Shown here: positions 35,851-46,000 of the stretch, one piece after another
Layout: every line of letters begins with the position of its first letter
How positions within the stretch are numbered: position 1 is the stretch's first letter
Assembly (NCBI GenBank): GCA_025558075.1
Contig: JAHLKF010000023.1
Span: 186,001 to 250,000, forward strand
Source of the DNA: Gaertneriomyces semiglobifer
Taxonomy: Eukaryota; Chytridiomycota; Chytridiomycetes; Spizellomycetales; Spizellomycetaceae
DNA length: 64,000 bases
Direction of reading: 5' to 3'
Notes under the pieces: model-generated
Database searches by the model: none
The model's input: the letters and a program-made list of their open reading frames with translations, nothing else
What the model was told of the DNA's origin: nothing
Position numbers and translations under genes: made by a program

Positions 35851-36514
35851 ATGAGCACCGCCGAAATCACTTCCAAAAAGATCTTTGAGAGCAATGTGCT
35901 CCATGCCTCCATTGGGCTCGAGACAATGAAGGCCGGTGTGGTGGGAGGTGTTGCCGGGGCGTTGGCAGGCTCCGCATTCGGGTGGTGGGTCGCTATGCCA
36001 AGTAGAGAAATTATCAGAGAGGCTGCGTCAAAGTCTATGCTGTTTGGTAGGCATTGTATATCACTCATCGCGTAGCATTGATGCAGAATCTAATGTTCCA
36101 TGCTTCCTCATCAGCCGGAATTGGCGCTGCCTTCTACGGAACAAAGTGCACAGTTGCGCACATCCGTCACAAGGACGATATGTGGAACGCGCCCGTTGGC
36201 GGCCTCGTTGCTGGTGTTTTGCTTGGGTTAAGATGTAAGGGCCATAACGTACAATTGCTGTCGCAATCGCTTCTAAACCCGCCGGTCTCCTTCTAGCTGG
36301 TAAAATGATCAAGGTACTCGCTCATGGTGCCACCGTACCTGTGCTGATTGCCATTGCCGAGTGGGGCGCATACAACACATCAGCGAGAAAGGGTTTATCA
36401 TATGAGGAGAAGCAAGCAAAGCGGGATTCCGGAGTTTTCCAATGGCCGAGAAGGGATCCTTACCAAGAGCGGTGGGAAGAGATTCAGAAAAAAGAAGGGG
36501 CCACCTCTGCTTAA
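35851..36514 (+). CDS. Complex I accessory subunit NDUFA11 (B14.7 type)
   Basis: Three exons: 35851-36046, 36076-36234 and 36297-36514. The protein is a Tim17/22-like four-helix membrane protein. It starts MSTAEITSKKIFESNVLHAS, with glycine-rich helices GVVGGVAGALAGSAFGWWVA, then AGIGAAFYGTKCTVAHIRHK and APVGGLVAGVLLGLRSG, which align in order with the NDUFA11 helices. The last exon adds KMIKVLAHGATVPVLIAIAE and a hydrophilic tail (FQWPRRDPYQERWEEIQKKE). The tail is longer than in the human protein but of a kind seen in fungal orthologues. NDUFA11 sits in the membrane arm of NADH:ubiquinone oxidoreductase. Tim22-family import subunits are the main alternative; the tail and HIRHKDD segment favour NDUFA11. 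Confidence 0.8.
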
Positions 36515-36678
36515 ATTTTCTCATTCCCCTTTCTCATGTGAACTTTCGAAATCCAATTCCAATATGATACTCATTCCCCTTGACAATCAAAAAACCCCTT
36601 GGCATCGCTACTCCAATGTGTCATTCACGTCAAAAAAGTATATGGAATATAGCCACTACCAGACACATTTAATCAATG

Positions 36679-38232
36679 TCACCAGTGTGTGGGTGCCAAC
36701 AGCACATCTAGCAAGCCAAGTACTTCAAGTAGCTTCTCTTGTGTCTGAATCTCGGTGTGTACTTTTTGGCGCAATCGAGAGAACATATCATCGATTACGT
36801 AGGACTCTCCCATGATCCGATCGTACATATCTATGCGCGGAAATGTAAATAGACCGCCCGACGATCCTCAAACAAGAAGTACCGACTGCTTACCCAAAAC
36901 CAGCTCGCTCACTTTAACCAGAAACGGAGCATATCTAGGTTTAGTGATGTTCTTCATCAAAAATCGGAGCACCGGCTCCAAGGATTTCTCTGTCCGTCCA
37001 CTCAACGCTATCCTTAAACCCTGGCGTCTATGCAGCTCTTCCAGCAGTGAGACAATTATGATAGGACGATGGCTGCCGGATAACACCGCATCTAGCGCAT
37101 CCCCATAACGGAACTGCCGCATCAGTTTGTCGTATGCAGCAAGTTGTCTTCGTCTTTTGGCTTCAACTCGGATATCATGTACTTCCGGTTGATACTCTGA
37201 TCCACGCTTGAGGTATGCCTTTGTTGCTCTGCGAAAGTCTTTTTGTTTCGCGGCTGCAATGTCTTCTGTCTTTAAAAGCCTCTGCCTCATACTTAGTAGT
37301 CCACTATTCATGCCCACAACAAGATGTGTGTCGTCAGGTGAGACGCCAATGCTCTGTACCGGCGCTGGGTATTTGATGTTATGCACGACCTTGAAGTCGC
37401 GGGTGCTATAGACTTTGACATGGTGGTCCAACGAGCCTGTCAATAGGCGTGATGCACTTCCATCAAACGTCATGCATGTGATTGTCTTTTGGTGATTCGC
37501 TAGTCCTTGTATCATCCGGCCTCCACTGAGAAGATCCCATATCTTTACCGAGTTTCCACCTGCAGATGCCAATAGTCCACTCCCCGGAAACATCAGTAAT
37601 GACTCTACAGGAGCACCATGCTTCATGGTCATCGTACATTCCCCTGACCTAACATCCCATAACCGCACAGTATGGTCATACGAGCCCGTGGCAATTAAAT
37701 ATGGGTGTTCCTGCGAAACCAGTCCTGCTCTAACGTAATCCTCGTGCTCTCCAAAAATGACGACGGGCGTTTCCGTAGGTACGTCCCACACTCTAACCGT
37801 TTTGTCATCACTTCCAGATAGAACCTGCATGTGGTCCGGAGAAAACTTTGCTACGTGAACCGCTCCATCATGCCCTCGTAGAGTTCTCAAAATCGCCCTG
37901 CTGTTCAAATCAAACAGTTGCACCAAACCGGACGCATCTCCAGCCACTAGTAACTTTCCATCCCCTCTGATCGTCCCACTGTAAGCGGTATCTTTGAAAC
38001 GAGATATTGTCTTCTTGACTGTATGACTTCTGGTGCTGTAAACTTGGACTCGGGTAGAAGAAGTGACGGCAAAATCGTAGGGCGATATCGGAGAGAAGGA
38101 AATGGAGGAAATAGAGGCGTATTCTTTGACAAGGATGGGTGCTTGAAACTTTCTCCAATATGTTGCTTCTGCTGACTTGCGTCCCGCGGCCTTTGGGAAC
38201 CGCTTTACCGGCACCTTTCTGTAATCCGACAT
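36679..38232 (-). CDS. UTP15: Utp15, U3 snoRNP / small-subunit processome WD40 protein
   Basis: Two exons. I choose the second Met (38232, MSDYRKVPVKRFPKAAGRK); an in-frame ATG at 38241 would add three residues. Residues 1-300 form WD40 repeats (RTLRGHDGAVHVAKFSPDH, SGSDDKTVRVWDV, IATGSYDHTVRLWDVRSGE). The Utp15 C-terminal domain follows (RRQLAAYDKLMRQFRYGDAL, then VSLLEELHRRQGLRIALSGR). The last short exon gives MYDRIMGESYVIDDMFSRLR and ends LLDVLLAPTHW at the stop 36679-36681. Utp15 belongs to the t-UTP/UtpA complex, which binds nascent pre-rRNA in the nucleolus. Length and domain order are normal. Confidence 0.95.
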
Positions 38233-38241
38233 GATGTCCAC

Positions 38242-39568
38242 TCCGCTGTACCCCTCCTTCCGTTCGTCTCAATTACCTCCACTGTAGATGGCTTCTGTGT
38301 CCTGCTGCTCCTGCCTTGAAATTGATACGATTCTGTGAAAAATGTTGCAAAATGCAACGCGGCCAAAAAAACTGAGACTGGATTACGTCAGCCAAAATCC
38401 GACGCGTTCGTTTGCACTAACCCAGATACTAGGGCGAGGTCATCTCGGCATCACGAAGGAACTCTTGAACTCAGCGCCCATGGCATTTTGGCTATAACTG
38501 TTTGAACTCACGTCCTTTTGGTGGAGCTAACTACGGATACCTCTTAGCGAACCGTTGTGCATGCCAGCATCGGGTATTGGATGCACCCATCACGCAACAA
38601 GGACTGGTGTCTATGATCCATGCCGTGGTCCGAAATCATTGCTAGCAATTTGTTCTGTCAGGTCTTAGTAACTGAGGAAGGAGGGTGGTAATTAACATGC
38701 CAAAGGTGGAACGTATGAATTCAAGTGGTCGAAGAATCGGTTGTATGATGAACGACTGGCTAATGGCAGGAGTAACTCGCGGGGAAGTGCGACTCAACCC
38801 AAAGTATTCCGATTTTTGATGCCTCGGTCTTCCCTGGGCCGCATTGCAGGCACTTAGTATAATGAGACGTCTATCCTGTCAGACTTTGCGCGAGGACAAT
38901 GCTCTGCAGCGCAGAAAGCGCAACATTGTCTTTTGCGAGTGTCGTTTGCTACAGTTTGATGCCTTACCCAAGTGTTAGATGGGGTACAGCACAGTTTTCG
39001 TAGCAAGCAACGGGGGAATGGCAGACCCGGTCCTCAACAAACTGCGAACTACCAAATAGATATTGTGTGATTGATAACCAGTGGTCCCGCCGCCGTTCGC
39101 TTCGAACCCCCGATTCAAGACCGACGCTTTTGCACGGCCGTCTTGTTCGTTGGAACAAAGCATGAACGGAATGCAGGCAGAGTTGCGTGAATTCATCACA
39201 GTCGCATGTCGGGTGGGAAGGCCTTTGGAATTGCTCACTGAACAGATGTCCCTCTTAACTCTAGCAGCGTGAGCTGAGACTTTTACACCTTCTGGTCGTA
39301 GGCCGTCGGTAGAGTAGAGTAAATGGCTTACTGGTCCGCTTCTCTTGAATGAATCCAAAGTCCGAAGAGCAGCAACTCATCAGTTTGAGGGCAAGAAACT
39401 CGAAACTCGAAACTCATAACAGAAGCGCGTTGAGGTCATTTGGGAGCCATTGCTGCATGCCACCAGCTGGAAGGGTTTCTACTTATTTCAACACTCCACA
39501 GACGAAGAATAGCAGAGAATAACAGGGAAGAAACTCTCCAGTGACGTTTAAGAAAAAGAAGAGCCGAC
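38242..39568. other. Intergenic stretch with no supportable gene (1.33 kb)
   Basis: The longest gene-free interval outside the mobile-element region. A minus-strand open frame at 38975-39358 codes for a Ser/Arg-rich sequence without recognisable family features. An ATF-like half site is seen at about 38375. No tRNA, snoRNA box pair or repeat was evident by eye. Confidence 0.45.
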
Positions 39569-40074
39569 ATGCCGCCGTCCAGTTTCTCGTTGCGTCTTCA
39601 AAAGGGCAAGTCTTGGCATGCTCGCCTTATTCCGTAGCATGATGCTCATGCGCCGTTACGCTTGTTACTCTAGGCATTACAGGAGGTTTTGCGCCTCCTA
39701 CTCCAAACCAGGTTATCACAGTACATCGTTCGGACGGTGCAAATGAAATGGAAATAACACATCATAAGCGTGAATCAGGCACACCTCATCTGCAAAGTCT
39801 GGGCACAAAGTCCGCACCGGTGAATGAAGGCCACAAGGCTGCTCTCATCGCTGAGTTGGAGTCTCTTCTTAAAGGTCTGCCACAAGAGGAACCCCGCGGC
39901 AGTGAAGACATTTATGGTTTGGACACTGGTATTTTCTGGCAGAGTGCTGATTTCCAATGGGCCAACGCCGCACCGGAAGGTTGTGATCGTGGCCACAGCG
40001 ACGTACAGCCGTCCGAAGAGCAGGTCGCTAAATTCCAGCGTGCCGTCGACATAGTTCAACAGCTGGTGCAGTAA
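39569..40074 (+). CDS. Small protein of unknown function, spliced by a GC-AG intron
   Basis: I do not recognise this gene. The inferred exon 1 (39569-39605) encodes MPPSSFSLRLQKG. A GC-AG intron (AAGG/gcaagt at 39606 to ttacag at 39682) joins it in phase to GFAPPTPNQVITVHRSDGAN, and the frame runs to the TAA at 40072-40074, giving about 143 residues. The C-terminal half looks structured and constrained: DIYGLDTGIFWQSADFQWAN, APEGC, then an amphipathic helix QVAKFQRAVDIVQQLVQ. There is no signal peptide or membrane segment. Without the GC-AG intron the protein would start at the internal ATG at 39748. It lies head-to-tail with the cargo lectin gene. Confidence 0.6.
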
Positions 40075-40522
40075 AACGGTGGCTTCGTAGTAGCGACTGC
40101 CCTGCTAGGCTGACACATACATAGCGAATACATATACACTTCATCGTTCGCCGTCTGCTACACGTTATCGTTTGCTGCTCTGCTGTTACTGCTTCAAAGG
40201 CAACAATGATACTTTATGAGTTTCAATCATGAAATTTATTGCTCGTTCCTATGCGCTGCAATATGGAAATTTACGAAAGTTTCTAATGGAAAAGCGTCGA
40301 AAATTTCACGGCGCGAACAGAACCAGCGACTTGCCGATCTGCGAAAAGAACAGCGAACGGCCGTCAAGAACCTGGAAAGCGCTGGACAGTCGCCATTACT
40401 TTCTTTTTAATCAGCAAAGAGAGCCAGGCTACGGTTCTTGGAAAGCTGCGCCGGAGTTGTCTAACCTGTCAGGTTGATATTCCAACCAGAAGTCACCGTT
40501 AACCTCATAGAACAAGGGACAA
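40075..40522. promoter_or_regulatory. Spacer upstream of the cargo lectin gene
   Basis: A 448-bp tandem intergenic region. It includes an 81-codon open frame (40229-40477) that is basic, lacks family features and is probably fortuitous. It likely holds the 3' UTR of the unknown gene and the promoter of the lectin gene. Confidence 0.4.
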
Positions 40523-41620
40523 ATGCAGGTGCCGGCGCTATCATCATCACAGGCATTGCTCCTGGCTTTGTTGGCCGTAGCGCCTCTGACTGCCAATGCT
40601 CAAGTCATGGCCGACAAAGACGCAGGCGAAACACGGTACAAGCTGCACAGCTTTTCTTTACAGCCGCCGTTCATTGATCACAACCTGGAAAACAAGTGGT
40701 GGAACTTTGGAGGTGATGCCATTATGGAGGTAAACAAACATATTAGGCTGACGCAAGATAAGCCGTCAAAGTCGGGATGGGTGTGGAGTAAGGAGGTGAG
40801 CCTCAACCTGGCCCAGTCGTACCTTAGGAATGTGGTCCACGGCTAACCGCTATCCCTCAACAGCCAGTCACAGCCACCTCATGGTCCATTGAGTTCGATT
40901 TTAAGGTGCACAGCGAACACACTGGGATGCATGGTGATGGGTTCGCCTTCTGGTACACCCGCGAGAGAGAACAACGCGGCCCAGTTTTTGGAAACAAAGA
41001 TTACTTCCAAGGACTTGGCGTCTTCTTCGACACCTACGCCAACGCGCGTCACAAGCATGGGTTTCCGTACATCAATGCCATGACCAACGACGGCAAATTG
41101 TCGTACGATGTTAGTGACGATGGCGCCAAAACTGAGATTGGTGGATGTTCTTCCAACTTTAGGCAAAAGGACCATCCGACCAGGGCCAAGATCACCTACG
41201 TCAAAAGCGACTATTTGAAAGTCGAGGTGGACGTAAAGGGGAGCGGCCAGTGGGAGGACTGTTTTACTAGTTACAATGTTACTCTTCCACTCAACGGTCA
41301 TTTTGGATTTACCGCACTCACCGGCGACGCGTCCGATACCCATGATCTCCTTTCTATAACGTCATATGGTATCTCCAAGGTAAGTTTCGCATTATATTTC
41401 TTTAGTTCATCCGATCACTTACATCTTTCATTCGGCGCTTCAAAAGCCCAACCACTTAATGCCGAAACTCAACGATCGGCCGCTCGCCACAACTCAAGCC
41501 TCTAGCGCCGGCTGGGGATTTTTCACTAAGCTGTTCTTCCTCATCGCACTTTCTGGAGTGGGCTATGTTGCGTATGTAGCTTTGAAAAAGCGGGAAACAT
41601 CTTCCTACAAGCACTTTTAG
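40523..41620 (+). CDS. VIP36/LMAN2-type L-type lectin, ER-Golgi cargo receptor
   Basis: Three exons: 40523-40795, 40864-41379 and 41447-41620. A signal peptide (ALLLALLAVAPLTANA) is followed by the legume-lectin fold: WWNFGGDAIM, GMHGDGFAFWYTRERE, FGNKDYFQGLGVFFDTYANA, INAMTNDGKLSYD, GGCSSNFRQKDH and GDASDTHDLLSI. These keep the Ca- and mannose-binding residues (Asp of FFDTY, His and Asp of THD). The last exon supplies one transmembrane helix (KLFFLIALSGVGYVAYVAL) and a short cytosolic tail KKRETSSYKHF, with basic and aromatic C-terminal sorting features as in VIP36 and ERGIC-53. These receptors carry high-mannose glycoproteins between ER and Golgi. The lack of a long coiled-coil stalk favours VIP36 over ERGIC-53. 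Confidence 0.94.
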
Positions 41621-41642
41621 TTGTAGAGTAAGATAGCGACCT

Positions 41643-41658
41643 TAGGCTAGGCTAGGCT
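41643..41658. repeat. Short direct repeat (taggc)3
   Basis: Three tandem copies of a TAGGC-like pentamer between the lectin stop codon and the 60-bp tandem repeat. Confidence 0.6.
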
Positions 41659-41661
41659 GCG

Positions 41662-41797
41662 TATTATAGTGTCCAAAAATAGTGCACTACTACGAATACA
41701 TCAGGTCACTGAGCAACTATATATTATGGTGTGCAAAAAGAGTGCACTACTACGCATACATCAGGTCACTGAAATAGTATATATTATAGTGTGCCTG
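41662..41797. repeat. 60-bp tandem repeat, about 2.3 copies
   Basis: Copy 1 spans 41662-41721, copy 2 spans 41722-41781, and a third starts at 41782 and loses similarity after about 14 bases. Copies share the core AGTGCACTACTACG, a following ATACATCAGGTCACTGA and a leading TATTAT, with about 8 differences in 60 positions. The array lies 3' of the Fanzor relic on its strand, where transposon ends and guide-RNA sequence are expected in this family. That association is inferred. Confidence 0.85.
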
Positions 41798-41821
41798 ATA
41801 GGTACTAGGCGATTGTAATAG

Positions 41822-41852
41822 GGCCTAGTTCTGCCTTCAGCAGACCTAGAGG
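41822..41852 (-). other. Imperfect hairpin 3' of the Fanzor relic
   Basis: Perfect 5-bp inner stem (TCTGC at 41830-41834 with GCAGA at 41840-41844) around a 5-base loop. After a mismatch the stem is extended by CTAG/CTAG at 41825-41828 and 41846-41849. It starts about 24 bases beyond the stop codon of the relic at 41876. A structured RNA or transposon terminus is possible; chance pairing is not excluded. Confidence 0.35.
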
Positions 41853-41875
41853 TCCGCGATGGCCATTGAAATTGA

Positions 41876-42415
41876 TCACTGTGATCGCTGAAACGGCACC
41901 GGTCTTTCTACATTCTCCCTGCTCATGGGGAGAACGTTCTTGCGTATGTTCCTGGCGGCTTTGACATCCGTGTTCCAGAACTGTTTGTGACAGGCATCTT
42001 GGCAGATTTTCACACCCCAGTGAGGGGAACTGTTCTTCGGGATTTCGCCTTCGCAGAGAGAGAGGTCCTGAATTCGTCATTCACGACTAGTTGACATTTG
42101 CCCCTCAACCGCCTTTGGAGCTGCTTCACTCCCGGTGTCGTCGCATGACCGCGGGAGTTGTGTCGAAACTTCCCATCACCAAGAGCTACAATGGTGTTCG
42201 GGTTGCTCTCGGTGATTTCATCCACCAGCCTATCCCATGCAACTTCTTTACTGATGTAAGCGTCTCAATGCTACCTCCAGGTAGGCGAGATAGGCGGTCA
42301 CCGTCGAAAACTTTGACAGAAGGCATGTTCTTCTCCATCTGCCATACGGTGGGGTTGCTTCGTCTCCAACGATTCTGCAGGCGGTTTTTCCGTTTTATGC
42401 CGGCCATGGAGTAGT
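41876..42415 (-). pseudogene. Fanzor (eukaryotic TnpB-like) nuclease relic, C-terminal half, frameshifted
   Basis: Reading 42415 down to 41876 in shifting frames gives TnpB/Fanzor landmarks in order. They are WRRSNPTVWQMEKNMPSVK (the ME..MPS.K block of Fanzor1 proteins), then TAYLAYLEVALRRLHQ in another frame, then GDGKFRHNSRGHATTPGVKQ and VVNDEFRTS. After another one-base shift come LCEGEIP and CQDACHKQFWNTDVKAARNI, the degenerate zinc ribbon followed by the RuvC-III motif with its Asp. The reading ends at a TGA at 41876. The RuvC-I part is missing, one zinc-ligand Cys pair is damaged, and at least three frame breaks occur, so it cannot encode an active enzyme. Fanzor proteins are RNA-guided DNA nucleases found in eukaryotic mobile elements, including those of chytrid fungi. 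Confidence 0.8.
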
Positions 42416-42672
42416 GACAACCGTTCTCCGCCTTGGAACGCACACAGTAGCAACGTCCGATGACCATCCTATCTGGTTGAGTTTGGTCCGAATGAGGTGG
42501 AATTGAAAGGCGTATGGTGTGATCACTCCGATGTGCTCCCCCTTAGCTTCATACTTCTTCAAAGTCTTGACCCATTCAACCACAGCGTCTGCTTCTGCTT
42601 CGTTGCTCCCGGAAGTACCGTCAGCCTGTCGGACAGCTGTCCCATCATTGACATTCGTGATCGCTACAGGCT
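42416..42672 (-). pseudogene. UPF1-like SF1 helicase relic (C-terminal motor fragment)
   Basis: The minus-strand frame after a TAG at about 42672 gives NVNDGTAVRQADGTSGSNEA, then EADAVVEWVKTLKKYE and GEHIGVITPYAFQFHLIRTK. These match the second RecA domain of UPF1/SETX/ZNFX1-type SF1 helicases (FxNV...EA..V, IGVITPYxxQ). After SSDVATV a small deletion breaks the frame, and AFQGGE (motif V, normally DAFQGxE) follows in another frame. No motif I-III sequence and no motif VI is visible around it. It abuts the Fanzor relic at about 42415. It may be part of the same element or an unrelated gene fragment. Confidence 0.65.
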
Positions 42673-43061
42673 AGTCGTCCCTTGGCAACAAGTGTGACAT
42701 ACGCAGCAGAGTAATAAGCATCGAGCTGGTTTCACAGTAGAAACTCCGAAACAGCGTCAAATCGCTGCAATCGCTTCGGAAGATGGCGGTCGACCACATG
42801 TCATCAAGAGAATATCGACTGTGGGAATTTGGAAAGTTTACCGCCCTAGAATTCGCCGAATGCTCTATTCATGTAGTGATGCCGAATAAAAAGAATAAAA
42901 ACCGTAGGCCCTCATTGGACTTCATGACTAATAGGGACGAGCGAACCACCGACATTCGCGCTTTCTGTTTGTATTCACACCTTGTCTTCTTTGTTCCCGG
43001 ATTAAAATTCATATATTATTCTCTACCTCCAAAAAGCGACCTTCGACATGGGTAACCAAAT
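42673..43061. other. Spacer between helicase relic and MPS1, no supportable gene
   Basis: About 390 bp, AT-rich towards MPS1. A plus-strand open frame (42783-43055) lacks family features. Weak helicase-like similarity may continue to about 42830 on the minus strand, but I could not establish it. Confidence 0.4.
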
Positions 43062-46000
43062 TTATGTCCCATTTCGCAGGCTTAGGCACAAATTCCTGGC
43101 GACATCGTCAATGTCGGCCTTGGGGTCCGTATCCCTAAGGTTCCAGACCCTAGATATAATCGTCTTGAGCATCTCTTCATCCACGACCACATGTCCGACG
43201 TGAGGATGGGAAACGGGATATAAAAACTCGTTCGACAACAATTGTGGTATCGTTGGTCTCAGCTTTGGGTCGCGGTGCAAGCACGCTCGCAGAGTAGAAT
43301 GGAGAGGATGCGATGCCCAAACTTCCGGCGTGATGACCGATTCCGCGACTGTACTGTCGCCTTGCCCACTGAATGCAGGAGGCGGGAAATGGATGACGTG
43401 TTCTTCATCCACAATGCTCTGCAACTTTTGTACGACGTTTGTCAAGTGTGCAAACGGTGGCCGCCCATACACCAGTTGATAAAGGATGCATCCGGCGCTC
43501 CATATGTCACTGGCACGGCCCATCTTCCAGCTTCGTCCCGTCAATCCACCGCTTTGAGCTTTGATGGCTTCCGGCGCCATGTAATTCAAAGTGCCAGTTT
43601 GACAGTCTCTTTGGATATTGGTGGTGTCGTTGGGAATGGCTTTGGCAATGCCAAAATCGCATAGCTTCAATTGGCCATGCACGAGAAGGAAATTGGCTGG
43701 TTTCAGGTCGGAGTGGATAATCGAGTTCTGGTGAATGATTTGGATGGAAAGCAGGATCTGCTCCCAGTAAAGGCGTATAAAGTTCATGGATGGATTAGGC
43801 GTACGGGCGAGGAGGCGTGCGAGATCTTGTTCACCAAATTCCAGAACAATAGACAGTATCTGTTTGTTTGCATCAAAGTCGTAGCCGTGAAGGTGGATTA
43901 TACGTGGATTGCCCTTTAGCCGGTCAAGAAGCTCAATCTCATTCCTGTAGCCTTGCACCGTGCTTGAATCGAGTCCGCGTAATTTTACACGTTTCAGTGC
44001 GTAGAGCTTGTGATCCGCAGGGTTCATGATCTTGTAAACCTTGGAAGACCCACCTCGACCAATACATTCCATTCGTCGATATGCAATACCGCGTATGACA
44101 ATTGTTTTATCTACCGATACCGCTGTCTGCCGATTATCCCAGTCTGGCTGAAGCTGAGGGATCGGTTGATTCAGTGCGCTCAACGTCGATACGGGATTTT
44201 GTGGAGCCTGTACAACACCGTTGTGAGGGTTCAGGCGATCACCCGGAGGCTTCATTGTAGGCGTTGCATCTGGGAAAGGATTATGTACTGCGGCGGAAGC
44301 GGGCGTACCTCGCGGAAGCGCGCTGTGAGAGGCATCGGCTAACGTCATGACCGTGGGTGTTGCTTGTGAGAGTGGCTGCATTGGTACCGTTGGTGCCGGT
44401 GTTGCAAACTGCTCTGCCTTCGGCGCAGAAACCGTTCGGCGCAAGTTAGCTGGAGTCCAAACGGAAGAGACATGATCAACGGTCTCGACAGTAGTTCCTG
44501 CACGACGCACTGGCGGCCGGCTGGGAATGGATGGAGTCGATGATGTCCAAGTTCTTCGCAGCAAAGGGTCAATGGTTTGTGATCGCGTGGGTTTTATTTC
44601 GGCGGGTTGCCGATCGATGGGGATTGTGTTAGAGGAAGAGCTCTGCATCGTTGGTATTGGTATATGGCGATTGGCTAAAATAACTCCATCGTGGTGTACT
44701 TGTGTGCTTAGAGACCCAGAATCTGTTTGTTCGTCGTTGTTGGGTACCGCCGTGGTGGTGTTTCGATTAATGACTGGTGCAGATGCGAGCTCTCTTGGGC
44801 GAGGGTCATCTGGCGTATCCAATGATGACAGGATGTTGTTTGATGATGTTCGATCTCGAGCAAAAGCGCTAAGGCTTGACTCGGCGTCGAAGTCATTGTA
44901 AAGCGATTTGTCTGAGGATAACGTCAACAAACATCAACTGAAAAGCACAGAATACCAACATACCATCGCCAGATTCGGATCTTTGACTACCATTGGCCGT
45001 TACAAAGGAACCGTTGGACATGAATGATTCGTTGGAAGACGCGAATGAGTGGGCAACCGAGCTTGAAAGCGCACTGCCCAACATCACGGAGGCGTCAGGT
45101 TCCTCATCACTACGTTCACGAGTAGGTTGGTTTCTAGCCACGCGAGCAGGCGGACCTTCAGGAGGATATTAATACTGAGTCCTAATTCTGTGAGGGCTCG
45201 GGAGACCTACCTAATCGAGTCATTTTTAACCTCCCTAACGGGCGGTTCCGCGAGAGGACTTTGCTGGCGAAAGCGTCTATCAGCAAACGAATGTGGCTTA
45301 TCACTATGCTTTATGTGCTCACTTTTCCAGAGGTAGTTCAAGAGAATTCGGCACGTTTGGTTCTTTCCCAGGTGAATTTCGAGGGGACACGGAAGTGGTA
45401 GCTGATTTAGATATTGAGGTCACCGGCCTGTTTTCTTTATCCTGTAGATAAAGGTGATTTAGTTTTGCTCTCATTGGAAGGCGGGAGAGTGCCACGGCAA
45501 ATCTAGCAACCTACCGCGTGAATGTCCATCCCGTGTTTAACTGGCGGTGACATGCTGGGTGCCCGCTCTACCACTGACACGCTCAAAGCAGCATCTCCAC
45601 TGTAACTGCTGATGGAATTCTCGTTCACCGGTAACGAGCGTGAAACAAGGTGATTATCGGGCGGCGGCACAGTTGGACCCTCACGAACCCGGTTTAGCAA
45701 GAGTCGCAGTTCATCTTTCTCATGCTCTGGCACTGTAGCAATGCCAGACATGAGCAAGCTCTGCGCTTTGGCAGCGTTCCCTGTTAGCCGCAACGGTATG
45801 AGCGCAGGAATGACTCAGGCGATGCATGTCAACCAACGCACCCGTGGACATTTCAAACTCTGCCCAAGATTTGTAAAACCTCCCACTCTGCGCTCCAACC
45901 CTCATCGCCTTTAGCATCTTGTACTGGTCGCGAACAGAAGATTCGTCGTCTCCACGCTTCTGCCGAAGCTCTAAATATCGAGTCCATATCTCAATCAACG

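Noticed and set aside
39085..39125. tRNA-like TTCGAA sequence
   Set aside because: The bases around TTCGAA do not form a 5-bp T-arm stem, and no matching A box or anticodon arm lies at the right distance.
38975..39358. 127-codon minus-strand open frame in the long gene-free stretch
   Set aside because: Ser/Arg-rich composition, no recognisable motif and no supporting splice structure. I could not tell it from chance.
40229..40477. 82-codon basic open frame before the lectin gene
   Set aside because: No motif or conserved look. The lectin has its own signal peptide start at 40523, so this is not its first exon.
42783..43055. 90-codon plus-strand open frame beside MPS1
   Set aside because: No conserved features, and it overlaps the probable MPS1 3' region on the other strand. 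Not supported as a gene.
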